Positions 12,210-23,820 of a stretch of DNA of 62,639 nucleotides are shown one piece after another. The position numbers were made by a program, and so were the translations under genes. Location of the stretch: assembly GCA_022579005.1 (NCBI GenBank), contig MU401668.1:1-62639 (forward strand), read 5' to 3'. The notes under the pieces are model-generated. The model saw only the letters and a list, made by a program, of their open reading frames with translations. It did not search any database and was not told the origin of the DNA. Source of the stretch: Poronia punctata (Eukaryota; Ascomycota; Sordariomycetes; Xylariales; Xylariaceae). Each line of letters opens with the position of its first letter. The stretch's first letter is position 1.

Positions 12210-12375
12210 TATAACAGTGCAGTTAACTATTAAGCTATAAGGCTTACTAAAAGTAGTTATTGCCTAGATGTCCTACATCTGCGCAATTAAGGTTTATCTA
12301 GGTCCTTTAGGTCCTGCGGACCTGCGCCGACCTTTAGCCGAAGGGTCTCCGGTAGGTAAGGGTCGCCCCCTTACA
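12210..12375 (-). repeat. TRIM 1 right LTR (5' LTR of the minus-strand element)
   Basis: 166 bp, starting TATAACAGTGCAG (from TGTAACGGTGCAG) and ending CGCCCCCTTACA, followed at once by the duplicated ACTTA. On the minus strand it begins TGTAAGGGGGCGACC. Confidence 0.92.
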
Positions 12376-12573
12376 ACTTATTTATGTTTTTTTTATTTTT
12401 AGTATTTACTATAGCTTTTTATATAATAATAAACTTTTATATAAAAGCTTTTATTATTATTTAGGTTTTTTCTTTTTTAAGTAACTTAATAACTAGTAAG
12501 TATAATATAAAAAGTTAATATAAAAAGTTACTTTTAGCTATAATTTTAAAGTTTAGCTTTTTATATTATTATA

Positions 12574-12584
12574 ATCTTTTTTTT
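12574..12584 (-). promoter_or_regulatory. Family C polypurine tract (copy C1)
   Basis: ATCTTTTTTTT on the plus strand lies next to the left LTR. The less mutated form in copy C2 (28439-28449) is ATCCCCTTTTT. It sets the orientation of family C as minus. Confidence 0.65.
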
Positions 12585-15025
12585 ATAAAAAAACAAACTT
12601 GTTTTAAGTTATAGCTTACTTTTATTATAATATAAAAGTATTTTTATTAAAAACTAAATATTTATATTTATTAAATATTTAGTTTTTTATTTTGCTTTTT
12701 AAGTATTATTAGTAATGTTTTATTATATTATTTCTTTATATTGCTAGCTTATTATTATTATTATAAAGTTTAATAAAAGTTTTTTAGTACTATATAGTTA
12801 TTTTATTAATTATTTTAATAATTTAAGCTTTTTATATATATTATATAATATTATTATAATTTAAAACGTTTATATTTTAAGTTTAAAATAAAATACTAAA
12901 TATTATTTAAATTTTAACTTTTAATAATATTTAATAATACAATTTGCTATATTTAATATAAAACTTAAAAACTTTTTTAACTTTTTTCTTTTTATTTTTA
13001 ATATTTTAATTAAATTTTTAAATAGTTTAAGCAGTGCTTAACTTAGTAGTAAGTTATTTAAATATTTATAAAATTAATTAGTATAAAACTAGCAGTTTTT
13101 TTTATTAATTAAATAATAAGTTTAAATAATAAGTATTTTTAAATTTAATTTTTAAAATATAATAATATTAATAAGTTATTAAAAACTTTAACTTATTACT
13201 AAGTTAGTTTATTTATATTTTAGTTTTTTTAATATATATTAAGTTTTTTATTTTAAAGTTTAGTTTTATAATACTTATTAGTTTATATAATTATTTTTTT
13301 TTAACCTTTTATTATTATTCTTTATATAGTAACAATATACTTTTAAACTATTAAAGCAAATTCTTAAGCTTTTTAATATATTAATTATTTAGTTAGCATT
13401 AAATTTGCTAGGGTTTTAATTCAATCTTTTTATTAAAGCTTATTTTTATTAGTTTTTTTATAGTTATTCTTTTTAAAATAGCTTTTTTAATAAGTTATAA
13501 GTATAAAAACTTATATAGCATTTATAAATATAAGTTTTTAAAACTAATTATTTTAAAAATAGTTTATATATAATTAAAGTTATTATTTTATAATTTTAGC
13601 TTAATTAGCAATTTATTTATATTTTATAATAGCAAAATTAAGCTTAGTATTATAAATTTAAGCTAATTTATTTATAAAATTAAAAATAAACTATAAACTT
13701 AAGTTATTAATAAAACCTTTTAGCTATTTAAAAACTTAGTAAAGTTTTTTTAAAATATATTTAAGCTACGTTTTTAGCTATTATTATATTTTTATAAAAA
13801 AAAATTAAAATATTTTAAATAAGCTATTAATATAACTAGTATATTATTATATTTATATTTATTATATAAAAAGCTTTTAGAATTTAAAACTAAATATTAT
13901 TAAAAATATTTTAATATTAAAAAAAGTTAGTTTTTTAATATTTTATTTTTAAAAGCTTTAACTACTTTATATAAGCAGTTTATAATATATTTATTTACGT
14001 TTTTATATAAACTAATTTATTAATATTATTAAAATATTAGTTTTTAAGTTTTTTTCTAGCTTAACTATTTAAAATTAATAAAAGTATAAGCTTTATAATA
14101 TTTAGTATTATTAATTAACTTTTATAAAGTAGTAGTTTTATTATTATTAATTAACTAAATTCTTTTGCTTAAGGTTATTTATATAAGTTTTAAAAACTTA
14201 AATATATTATATTAGCTTATAAAACAGCGTTAATTAAAATATACTTAAATAGTTTAAAAGTCTTTTAGTTTTTAATAATATAAACCTTTATATTATAAAC
14301 TGCTACCTTAAATAATACTATAGGTTTTTATTTTTTTAATAAGTTTTTAAATCTTTTTAAAAGTATAAAACTATATTAATTAAAGTATTTTTAGCGCTAA
14401 AATAATAAGTAATAATAAAGTTATATCATAATATTAACTTTGCTTATTTAGTTTACTATAAATATAGTATTTATTTAATAATAAAATATTTAAACGCTAA
14501 ATAATTAATTAAAATCATAAAAGGTTTTTAATTTTATAGTTTAGCTAATTTAGTTTTTTAATAAAATAATTTGTTAATTATTATTAATATTTTTTTATTA
14601 TAAACTTTATAGTTTAATTTAGCTTTATATAAAGTTACTTATAAAAAGCTATTAGCTTTTAATTATTTTTAGTAAAGTCTTTTTAAAATAATACTTTAGT
14701 TATTATTTTATTAAATATATTTGTTTTTATTAACGTTTTAGCTTTAAATAAAAAGTATTAAAAATAAAAGCTTTTATTAAAGTTTTTTTTAATTAGTTAA
14801 AAGCTTTTTAATATTTTTTTATTTACTATATTATTAAAGTTCTTATTATTAAGTTATTTAAAAGCTTTGCTAGTTTTTTATACTTATAAATAAAATAATA
14901 ATAAAAGTTATAAAAGCTAAAAAATAATTAGACTTTTTAAGCTAGCTTTTTTATTATTTAAAAAGCTTTAATATTAAATTATTTTTTCTTTAGCTAGATT
15001 TATTTTTATACTATTAGTATTAATA

Positions 15026-15261
15026 TATAAAACTTTTAGCAATAAAGTAGTTATAAGGTAGTATTGCTAGCAATTTTAAAAACTAAGTATATTAAATAAC
15101 TTTTATTTAGTTAACTAAGTAAATAACTAAGCTAGGTAAAAAAAATAAAAGAAAGTATAACTAGCTAAACTATAGCTAATAGTTAGTATAGGTTTAGCTT
15201 ATATATAGTTTGTGCACTTATAATATAGCTAGTAGGTCTTATAAGTAAGTGCCTTATTATA
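15026..15261 (-). repeat. Solo LTR of family A inserted in family C
   Basis: 236 bp on the minus strand, from TATAAAACTTTTAGCAATAAAG (family form TGTAAGGGTTTAAGCAATAGGG) to GTGCCTTATTATA. It is flanked by TAATA on both sides (15021-15025 and 15262-15266). The host family C sequence is alignable with copy C2 on both sides and lacks this block there. It is the product of LTR-LTR recombination after a full insertion. Confidence 0.88.
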
Positions 15262-17388
15262 TAATAATAAACTTTAAAAACTTAGTTTTAAAAAAATAAA
15301 ATTTATATTTTTAAATATTAGCTTATAATTTTACTTTTTTTACTAATTTAAAACTTAAAAAATATAGTATTTATATATAAATTTTATATTAAAGTATATT
15401 AAAATATTTTAAATATATATAATATAAAATATATTTAAGTAATTTTAAAAAGTATTAGTAATAAAACGTTAAAATATAGCTAGTTTATTTATAAAACTAA
15501 ATTGTTTTTTTAAAGTAAATAATATAATTATAGCTTATAAAAGGGAAATAAGTTTTATAAACCTTTTTTAAGTTACTTTAAATATATTTTTAATAAGTTT
15601 AAGCTTTTTTTAATATTATTTTATATAAAAAGCTATATTTTAAAAACTTTAATTTTTTTTAAAGTAATATAATAGTTTTTTTTAAAAAGTATTTTATTAA
15701 AATATGCTTTGCTAAATATATAAAATATTTATAGTATTATTTTAGTATTAATTGTTTAAGTTAGTTTTAAAGCTTTTTATTATTTATAAGCAGCATTGTT
15801 TTTGCTTATACTTAACAATTTAGTTTATTTTTTAAGCTAATAAAATATTGGCTCTTATATTATTTTATTTAATAAATATAATAAAAGCTCTAACTATTAA
15901 TATTAATATCTATATACTAATAATTAGTATTTATATTAACTAATATAGTTATGCTTTAGCTTATAAAGTTTTTAAATATTTATTGTTTTATTTTTTTAAA
16001 GGTTCTAAAATAAGCTTAAAAAAGTTATTGTTTTTTTATTAAAAATTTATTTTATTTAATTATAAACTTGCTATATTTAATTAGCACCTAAAGTTTTTTT
16101 CTAAGTTTAAAATAGTTTTAAAGTTATAATAAATTTAATTAGTTTATTTTGTTTTTTAACTTTAAAATTAGTTAATTTAGCTAAAATAGTTTTAAGTTTA
16201 TAAATTTATTACTAAATTTTAGTAACTATTTTATTTAACCTACTAATATGCTTATTATATTATTTTTCATTTTTTTTTTATATATTAGCTTTTGTTTAAT
16301 AATATCTTTTATTATAAAAAGGTTTTAAATTAAGTTTTTAGCTTTATTTATAAAACTTTTTAAAAATTAATAATTAAGTTTTTATTTAGTTAAAAAAAGT
16401 TTTAATAATTTTTATACTTAAAGTTAACATAATTAATAGCTTAAAATAAAAGTTTAATTTTTTAAAGCTTAATATTTTGCTTTTTTTGTTTTTAATAATA
16501 ATATTATATTTTTTATTACTTTTATTATAATAAAGTAAACTTAAGCATTATTTAGTTTTATAAAGTAAAGTTTTTTTTAAATAATTATTACTTTAGTATT
16601 TTTAATTATAATAAGTAAAATATTAACTATTTAATATAAATAGTTTTGCTTGCTTAAAAAAAAGTATAGTATAAATTTAAATATTGCTAGCTTTAGTTTT
16701 AAAGCTAAGATTTTTAAAATGCTTCTTTTTTATTTTTTATTTTAATTTGTTTTTAAAAAAACATATAATAATTAACTAGTTAAAACTAATAATAGCTATT
16801 TTCTTTTTACTTATTTTAATTTAAAAGTTAATTATTTTTATTTTTTTGTTTTTTTTATTTAAAAAGTTTTTATACTATTAGTAGTTAAAGATTTAAATAT
16901 ACTTATAATATTTAAAAAAGAATATTAAAAAATTAACTTTTTTTCTAAATAAAATTACTTAGTTAATTTAGTAGCTTATTGTATATATTACTTTTAAATT
17001 TAAATAATAAAATATAAGCTTAGCTAGCTTATTTAGTATATTTAATTTAAAAATGATTAAATTTATTATTATTGCTTATTTTTAAATTTTAGTACTTAAT
17101 ATAAGCTGCGTTATATTTATTTAAGTTATAATATTACTAATAAAAATAAAATAGCATTTTTAAAAAGGTTTAAAAGTAGCTTTTAGCTATTTTTTACTAT
17201 AATAAACAAAATTATTTTTTTAGCTGCTAATTTGCTTATATAACTTGTAATATAAGTAACTTTATTATAATTATTAATAAAATAGTTAACGTTTTATTAT
17301 AACTTTTTTTAATAATATATATTAATGCTTAAATTAAATTTTAGCTTTACTTTTAGTTTTATTATTAATAAAAATAAGTAAAAGTTTT

Positions 17389-17460
17389 ATTTTAATAAAG
17401 TATTTTATTTTATTTTAATAAAGTATTTTATTTTAATAAAGTATTTTATTTTATTTTATT
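17389..17460 (+). repeat. Short tandem repeat, TTTTAATAAAGTATTTTATT units
   Basis: Three near-perfect units containing TAATAAAGTATTTTATTTT, spaced 18-23 bases apart, lie within family C copy C1. The equivalent place in C2 does not show the array, so it expanded after insertion. Confidence 0.65.
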
Positions 17461-18453
17461 TAATAATTTTAAAGCTAATATACTACTTTAGCTTTTTTAA
17501 ATTAAGTAAGCTATAGCTACTACTATTAAAATAATTTAATTTTTTGAGCATTTTCTTTTAGCTTTTTATGCTTTATTTTTTTAAGCGCTAGCAATATTAA
17601 GATTTCATTTTATAGTTTTGTTTACATTTTTTAATTTTAATAGATTTTATGCTATGCTTTTTAATTTAATAGCTTAGGTTTAAAAAATATTAATATTTTA
17701 ATTAATTATTTTTAATATTTAATATTACTTTTTAAAACTTTTAAAGTAAGCAGTACTTATTAATAATTAGTGTTTAAATTTTTGAAATATAGTAGTAAAA
17801 TATTTTATTACTAACTAACTAAATTTTTTTTAATAGTTTATTAAATAATTTAAAAGCTTTTAGTTTATTTAAAGTAATAGTTTAAAATAGTATAGCTAAT
17901 GTTTTTTTAGTATTTATAAAGTATATTATATTAGTTTTTATATAAAGCTAAAAGTTAGCTTTAATTTAAAGTATTGTTTACTAAAATTAGTTTTATTTTT
18001 AAATCTTGTTTTTAGCTAAATTAAAAAAAAATTTAAAGTAGCTAAAAGTAAGTAAATATTTAGTTTTTTTTTAATCTTATTTTTTAGCTTTTTTATAAAA
18101 GAAAAGTCTAGATCTTATAATTTTTAGCTAAACTTTATAAACTAACGCTATATTATACTATTATACTTTAGCTTTTTTTAAATAAAAAATATATTATACT
18201 TTTTAAGTTAAACTAAATTTAGTAGTAAGCTTTTATTACTATATAGTTAGTAATAAAAAGTTAAACCTTTTTTAATATATTATTAAAAAGAGTTTTTAAT
18301 TATTTAGTAGGTTTTAAAAAAGTTAAATGTTTAATATAATAAATTTAGTTAATTTAATATATTAAGCTTATTTTACTTAATATATTAAGTTAGTAAAGTA
18401 TTTTATATTTTGTTTTAAAAAATATAATGTTTTTTAAAATAATATTTTAGCAA

Positions 18454-18795
18454 TATTTAAATTATAAGAGCTAATAAATAAGGCTGCTAATATAAAAACT
18501 ATTATACTTTTATATTTAAAATTAAATTTAAATATAAACAAAAACCTTAAAATATATAGTTAAGTATTATATATACTTATTTATATTTCTTTTGTTTTAA
18601 TTATTTATATTTTCTTTGTTTTAATTACTTACTATAGCTTTTGCTATAATAATAAACTTTTATTTAAAAGCTTTTTTATTATTTAATTTTTAATAAAAAA
18701 AGGTAACTTAGTAACTCATAGTTATAATATAAAAAATTAATATAAAAAGTTACCTTTAGCTTTAAGTTTAAAGTTTAGCTTTTTTTCCTATTATA
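18454..18795 (-). repeat. Family C 5' LTR (right)
   Basis: 342 bp, starting TATTTAAATTATAAGAGC and ending TTCCTATTATA, then the TTAAT duplication. It contains the empty target site of TRIM 1 (ACTTA at 18575-18579) and a short direct duplication of a TTTATATTT-CTTTGTTTTAATTA motif not seen in the left LTR. Confidence 0.85.
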
Positions 18796-18800
18796 TTAAT

Positions 18801-19073
18801 AGTAATAATTAATTGTTTTTATAAAAGTTAAAAAAAAATATTAAGTTTATTAAATAATATAAAAAATAATTTATAGTTTATTATAAAGTGCTTAGTTATA
18901 TTAAAAAAGTTAAAAAGCCATTTATAGTTAAAAGTTTATTATATATACTTTAGCTAAAGCTTTAGCTAAAATAAGCTATTTATATAAAAAAAATTTATAA
19001 GCAAGCTAAAAAGTAAACTATTTTTTATAATAAAAAAATAAATTAGCTTATAAATAACTTAATAATAATTAAA
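18801..19073. other. Spacer between C1 and the next family A element
   Basis: 273 bp with no repeat shared with the window, except small TTAGCTAAAGC palindromic strings near 18950. No reading frame. Confidence 0.45.
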
Positions 19074-19078
19074 TATTA

Positions 19079-19318
19079 AATAATAAAGTACTTACTTATA
19101 AAACCTACTAGCTATACTATAAGTATATAAACTATATATAAGCTAGACTTATACTAACTATTAGCTATAGTTTAGCTAATTATATATATATATATATATT
19201 TTTTTTAGCTAGCTTAGTTACCTACTTTATTAACTAAATAAAAGTTATTTAATATATTTAGTTTTTGAAATTGCTAATAATATTACTTTATAAGTACTTT
19301 TTTATTTAAACTTTTAAA
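19079..19318 (+). repeat. Family A 5' LTR of copy A2
   Basis: 240 bp. It differs from sister LTRs by a (TA)n run at 19181-19199 replacing the usual TATACTTTTTTTATT segment. Confidence 0.85.
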
Positions 19319-19689
19319 CCTTTTTATTTTTATATTTTTAAGTTATAATATAATATTTAATAAAAAAATTTAAACTAAAAACTAAGTATAGTTTATAACT
19401 GCTAAGCAAATAACTAGCAACAATATAAATAAACTTAATAAACTTAATATTAAAAATAAACAATAAAAACTAAAAAAACTAGCTAATAGTAAAGCAAAAT
19501 TTATAAATAGCTAAAAATAAAAAAGTAATAAAAAATGTAATAAAAAAAGCAAAAAAACTTAATAGCAAACTAAAAAACTTAAAAATAAAATATATTACTT
19601 ATTAAAATAAATAATTAGCTAATAGCTAGCAATTTTTAAAAAAGTTAAAAAAGTAAAAGTTATTTTTTTTATTTTAAGCTATTATTATA

Positions 19690-20212
19690 AAGCGTTGCTA
19701 AGTGCATAAAGTAAAAATTACTATTAGTGTAAAGTTTAGGCATAAATAGCTATAAAGCAGCTATGCTTAATTATAAAACTATATATATATATTAACTAAA
19801 CTTATTATATAGCTATATATAAAGTAAGTAAGTAGTTTTATAACTTTAATATACATCACTACTTATTTAACCTAGGTACTTACTAAGTTAGATTTTTTTT
19901 AAAATAAAAGCAATAATAAAAGCAGTAGCAGCAACAGCAACAATAGCAGCAACGGCAGCAATAGCAGCAATAGTAGCAATAGTAGCAATAGCAGCAACGG
20001 TAGCAACAGCAGTAACGATAGCAATAGCGGCAGTAGCAATACCTTAGTATAAAGGAAATAAAGGTTTTTGTTTTATTGCGTAACTTGTATAGCGCAAATA
20101 TAAAGGTATAAGTAAGTACCTAGGTGGTATATGGTGTACGGCTGCTTTATAGCTATTAATACCTAAACCTTGTGCTAATAGTAATTGTTACTTTATATAC
20201 TTAGCAATGCTT
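19690..20212. mobile_element. MITE with 72-bp terminal inverted repeats
   Basis: 523 bp interrupt family A sequence that is continuous in A4 (about 38867-38890). The ends are inverted copies of each other: 19690-19761 (AAGCGTTGCTAAGT...) and 20141-20212 (...ACTTAGCAATGCTT), with about 10 mismatches in 72. The flanking duplication TTATTATA (19682-19689 and 20213-20220) is eight bases. That length suits the hAT superfamily, although the first terminal base is ambiguous. A second inverted pair around CCTAGGTACTTACT lies further in. There is no transposase, so it is non-autonomous. The centre carries a triplet array. G+C is well above the surroundings, so it entered after most RIP or escaped it. 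Confidence 0.87.
19909..20041 (+). repeat. GCA/AAC triplet array inside the MITE
   Basis: About 130 bp of three-base units, mostly AGC, AAC, AAT and GGC arranged as GCAGCAACA-like nine-mers with substitutions. One plus frame would read Ser/Asn/Gly-rich with no stop through the array, but the frame is not continued outside it. It keeps many CpA sites that have been lost elsewhere. Confidence 0.8.
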
Positions 20213-20880
20213 TTATTATATAGTAGCTTATTTAATAAAAGCTTTTACTATAATAGTTTTTATAAAAGTTTAAAAAGCTAAAGTAATAATTTCTTAAATT
20301 AAATTATTAATATAGTAAATTAAAATATATAATTATTTTAGCTACTAACTAAGTAAAAAAAACTTAAAATAAAAATAATATAAAAGATTTTATATATAAT
20401 TATAAGTAGTTAAAGTAAAATATTACTATTATAAAAATTAAAAACTAAATTATAGCTATAAAAAAATAATTAATAAAAGCTTAGCTATAAAAATTTATTA
20501 TAAATTACTTAAGCTTTAATATAACCTAAGTTTAAAATTTAAATAAATTAGCATGTTTATTAAAATATGCTAAACTATAATAACTTAAAAAAAAGCTACT
20601 TTTAAAAAGTTTTAATAATTTGTTTAGTAAAAAAATATTAACTTAAAGCAATTAAAGCAAACTTTTTAAAAATAGCTATATAAAATAAAATAGTAAAAAA
20701 ATAAAAACTTAAAAAAAAGATTTGTTAGTAAGTACTAGTATAAAAGCTTAAAAGCGCTATACTACTAAAAAACAATAGCTAATTTGCTTTTAACCATTAA
20801 TATAAACTTTTTAAAAAAACTAAAAAAAGCTTTAATAAAGTAGCATATATTGTTTAATAACATAATAATAATATATTAAA

Positions 20881-22135
20881 AAGCTAAAGCTATTATTTAT
20901 AATTAATATATTTTATATATTAAAGTTAAAAAATTAGATAAAAGCAAAATAGCTTTTAAACTAGCAGCTTTAACGCAGTTATATAAAATAGTTTATAAAC
21001 TATAAGCTAAAAACTTTATTATTATAAAGCTAGCAAAAATTATATACTATAAAACTAAAATATATAAAAAATATTTTATTAATAATAAAAGTATATTATA
21101 TTTTAAAAAATAGCTGGTAATTTAAGCTTAAAAAGGTATAGTAAAGCAACTAATATATTAGTACTATAAGAACTTTAAAGCTAAGCATATAAAAAAAATA
21201 AAATAGCTAAGTTATTATAATATAAGTTTTATTAAAAAAGTTTAAAGCAAAACGTTTAAAAATATATTATTAATTATATATAATATAAAAGCGCTTAAAA
21301 ACTAAAGTATAAGCTTTATAAAACGCTTTAATTATTACTTTTACTAAAGTAGCTTTTTTAAAAAATTAGCTAAAGTTTTATTATAAAACTACTTTTATAT
21401 ATAAAAGTAAACAATAATATTTATAATATAATTTTAGTTATTAAAAGTTAACTAGTTTATAAAAATAGCATTATTTATTTTTATATAAAAAACGCTTAAT
21501 ACTGCTAAGCTTATAGTAATTATATACTATAAAGTAAACTGCTAATATAAGTTTTTTAAAAAAAACTAGTAGTAATAAAAATAAACTTATTATAAGTAAA
21601 TTTTAAAAAAACTTTTATAAAATATAAAAAATATGTTAACAGCTATTTACTATATAGCATTTTTAAACTAATAGCTAAATAAAATAAGTATACTAAACTT
21701 TAAAAAAATATTTTTATACTTTTTATGCTACTAAGCTAAATAGCTAAGTTAAAATATTAAAAAAAGCTAAGTTTATATATAATAATAGCTAATATAACCT
21801 ATATACTATATAGTTTATAAGCATTAAAAGTAAATAGTAAAGTTAATATAAAAATATTATAATAAGCATTATATGCTAAAAAAAGTTTTAAGCAAATAAT
21901 ATAATAAAGCTATTAATAGTACACTTTTAGTTTAAGTGCAAAAAAAAGCTAGCTTTTATATATATTTAAATTAAAGTTTTTTTTAAAAAAAAAAAACTTA
22001 AGCATACTAAATCTAATTGCTTAAAATTTATTTTTAAGTTTATAATATATTTTTTATATTATTGTTTAAGCTATAAATAAACTAGCTAAAAACTGCTAAA
22101 AAAGTAGCGCTACTTAAATAAGAAAATAAGCAAAA
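20881..22135 (+). pseudogene. Family A pol relic: integrase and chromodomain
   Basis: In one frame, ignoring RIP-type stops, the codons read S-N-K-N-K-L at 21571-21588, equivalent to the integrase SDRDxL box with GAT and AGA decayed to AAT and AAA. A stop then stands at the FW position. H-F-*-T-N-S-*-T-K-*-V-Y-*-T-L follows at 21658-21702, the Ty3/gypsy HxQTDGQTExxxQTLE motif. Further on the frame gives F-x-Y-N-N-S. At about 22039-22115 the codons give a G/SYK-x-T-S-[W]-E/K-x-A-x-x-V-A-L-L pattern typical of an integrase chromodomain. Reverse transcriptase is absent through the deletion. The match is to family motifs only, but several independent copies agree. Confidence 0.8.
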
Positions 22136-22151
22136 AGAAAAAGGAATAAAA

Positions 22152-23820
22152 ATATTGTTTAGTATTAAAAAAATTAAAGTAAATAAAAATACTTAATAAA
22201 ATAAAAAAGCTAGCTAGTAAAATATAATATTTAAAAGCTAGCTAAATACTTAATAAATGTAAGCTATTTATTAAACTAATATAAAAAATTTTTAAAAAGT
22301 TTATATTAAGTAAAATAATAAGTAAAGTAGTTATGTTAGCATATAAGCACTAAAAGTTATAAAAGTATAAAACTTAGTAAATAAAAAATAGCAAGCTATT
22401 ATTAAATAGTTAACTAAGCTATAGTATTATAAAAACTAAAGACTTATATATAAAAAACTTATAATAACTTAAATTAACTTACTAATAATAAAAATAATAT
22501 TATTAAAGTAAAAAATTAGTAAAAAAGCTAAATAGTAGCTAAAAAAATTAAAACTATATTAAATTTAGTATTAAAGTAGCTTTAGCTAAAATTTAATAAT
22601 ATAGTTTAATACTTAATATAAATAAAAATAATAATAAAAGTTAAAATAACTTTTTAAATAAAAAGCTTTTAAAAAGCTTTACTAATGCTTAAAAAAGTTT
22701 TTAAACTTTTATTAGCAAACTATTTTAAAAAGTTTAGCTTTATATTAGTAACTTTATAATAAATATATATAACTAATATAAGTAAGCGTTAATGTTATTA
22801 AAAAAGCTATTTTAATATTTTAAAAAAGTATAAAAAATTAAGTTTTTTATCAAATATTATTAAAGTTGCTAGCTAAAAGCTTTTTTTTTAATATAAACTA
22901 ATAAAATATTAGTAACTAAGCTAGCAAATAGTTAGCAAAAAGTCTAAATAATAAAAAAGCAATAATAATAGTTAATAAATATTAAATAAAACTAATTTTT
23001 AATAAAAAGCAATAGAGCGCACTTTTTTTTAATTTAATAAAAAAAAAAGCTTTTTTTTTAAAAGCAATTACTTATTAAAAAGCTAAACTTACTTTTTTTA
23101 AACAAAATATATAATAGCTAATATAAGTAATAATATTTTTAAATAAAATGGGTTTTTTATTATTAATAAAGTTAGCTTAATAGTTTTGCTAAATAACTTG
23201 TATATAAACGCCTATATAAGCAATATATATTATAATTTTTTAAGCTACGCTTATTAAAGTAAATAAAATCTATATAACTATTATTTAATAAAAACTATAA
23301 GTAATAAAGCAGTAAATATATAATATAATAATATAATTTTTTTATAAAAAGCGTAGTTAGTATTACTAAGTTAGCAAAAGTAATAAATATAAAAGTTAAA
23401 GTATATAATTAAAATATAATATTAGCAAAGCTTTTTACTAAAGATAAAAATAGTTTTTAGCTTATTATTATTAAAGTTATAATTTAAATTTAAAATAGTA
23501 TAGTTTAAAAATAACTAGCTAAAGTTGGCATTAAAAATATAAAAGTATATAAAGTTAAAGCAAAAAAGCTTTAAAAGCAGCATTATAATAACTACTTAGC
23601 AAAGAATTAAATAAAATAAGCAATACTAAAAAAACAAATTTTAAAAGTAAAGTTATAAAATTAAAAAAAAAAGTTTAATAAAGACTAAAAAAAATAAGCA
23701 AAAATATAACAATAAGCTATAAAAAATAATTTAATTAAACAAAATTAAAAGCAGGCCTACTAAGCAAATATGCTTATAAATAATAAAATTGCTAAAAACT
23801 AATAACTTAAAAAAAAGCAG
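22152..23820 (+). other. Long 3' region of family A between chromodomain and LTR
   Basis: About 1.67 kb present in every family A copy that reaches this far (1-1180, 44452-46127, 52684-54287 and, on minus, 58498-60230). Ty3/gypsy chromoviruses usually end soon after the chromodomain. It may be untranslated or may hold an additional decayed frame. At about 23140-23200 (plus) a run of hydrophobic codons (F-L-N-K-M-G-F-L-L-L-I) corresponds to a longer hydrophobic run in the youngest copy (minus, 59150-59220). Confidence 0.55.

Larger units (their letters stand above)
11661..12375 (-). mobile_element. TRIM 1, small noncoding LTR retrotransposon
   Basis: 715 bp, with 166-bp terminal direct repeats (11661-11826 and 12210-12375) around a 383-bp core. 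The target-site duplication is ACTTA (11656-11660 and 12376-12380). The uninterrupted site is visible in the other LTR of the same host element (18575-18579), which proves insertion. The left LTR starts TGTAACGG and ends CCCTTACA. A polypurine tract AAAAGGGGGGGGCAG reads on the minus strand directly before the LTR at 11661-11826, so the element is minus-oriented. The core has no open frame and no gag or pol trace. It must have moved with proteins supplied in trans. Its G+C is visibly higher than everything around it, so it arrived late or was largely spared mutation. Confidence 0.92.
11536..12573 (-). repeat. Family C 3' LTR (left), split by TRIM 1
   Basis: LTR segments 11536-11660 and 12381-12573 total about 318 bp. 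They align with 18454-18795, which carries no insertion. The LTR begins TGCTTAAATATAATAG and ends ATTATTATA. Confidence 0.85.
11536..18795 (-). mobile_element. Family C LTR retrotransposon, copy C1, with two nested insertions
   Basis: Direct repeats at 11536-12573 (interrupted by TRIM 1) and 18454-18795 bound the element. TTAAT stands before (11531-11535) and after (18796-18800) as the target-site duplication. A pyrimidine run next to the left LTR (12574-12584) is a clean AAAAAGGGGAT polypurine tract on the minus strand in the second copy (28439-28449). I therefore read the element on the minus strand, with its 3' LTR on the left. Without TRIM 1 and the solo LTR it is about 6.3 kb. Stops fill all frames, and I could not decide between Ty1/copia and Ty3/gypsy. 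Family identity with 28140-35050 is clear from several long alignable stretches, for example 13440-13800 with 29510-29830 and 17030-17130 with 33540-33660. Confidence 0.82.

Noticed and set aside
19181..19199. (TA)n run as a functional origin or promoter
   Set aside because: It replaces a pyrimidine stretch in one LTR copy only and looks like microsatellite slippage.
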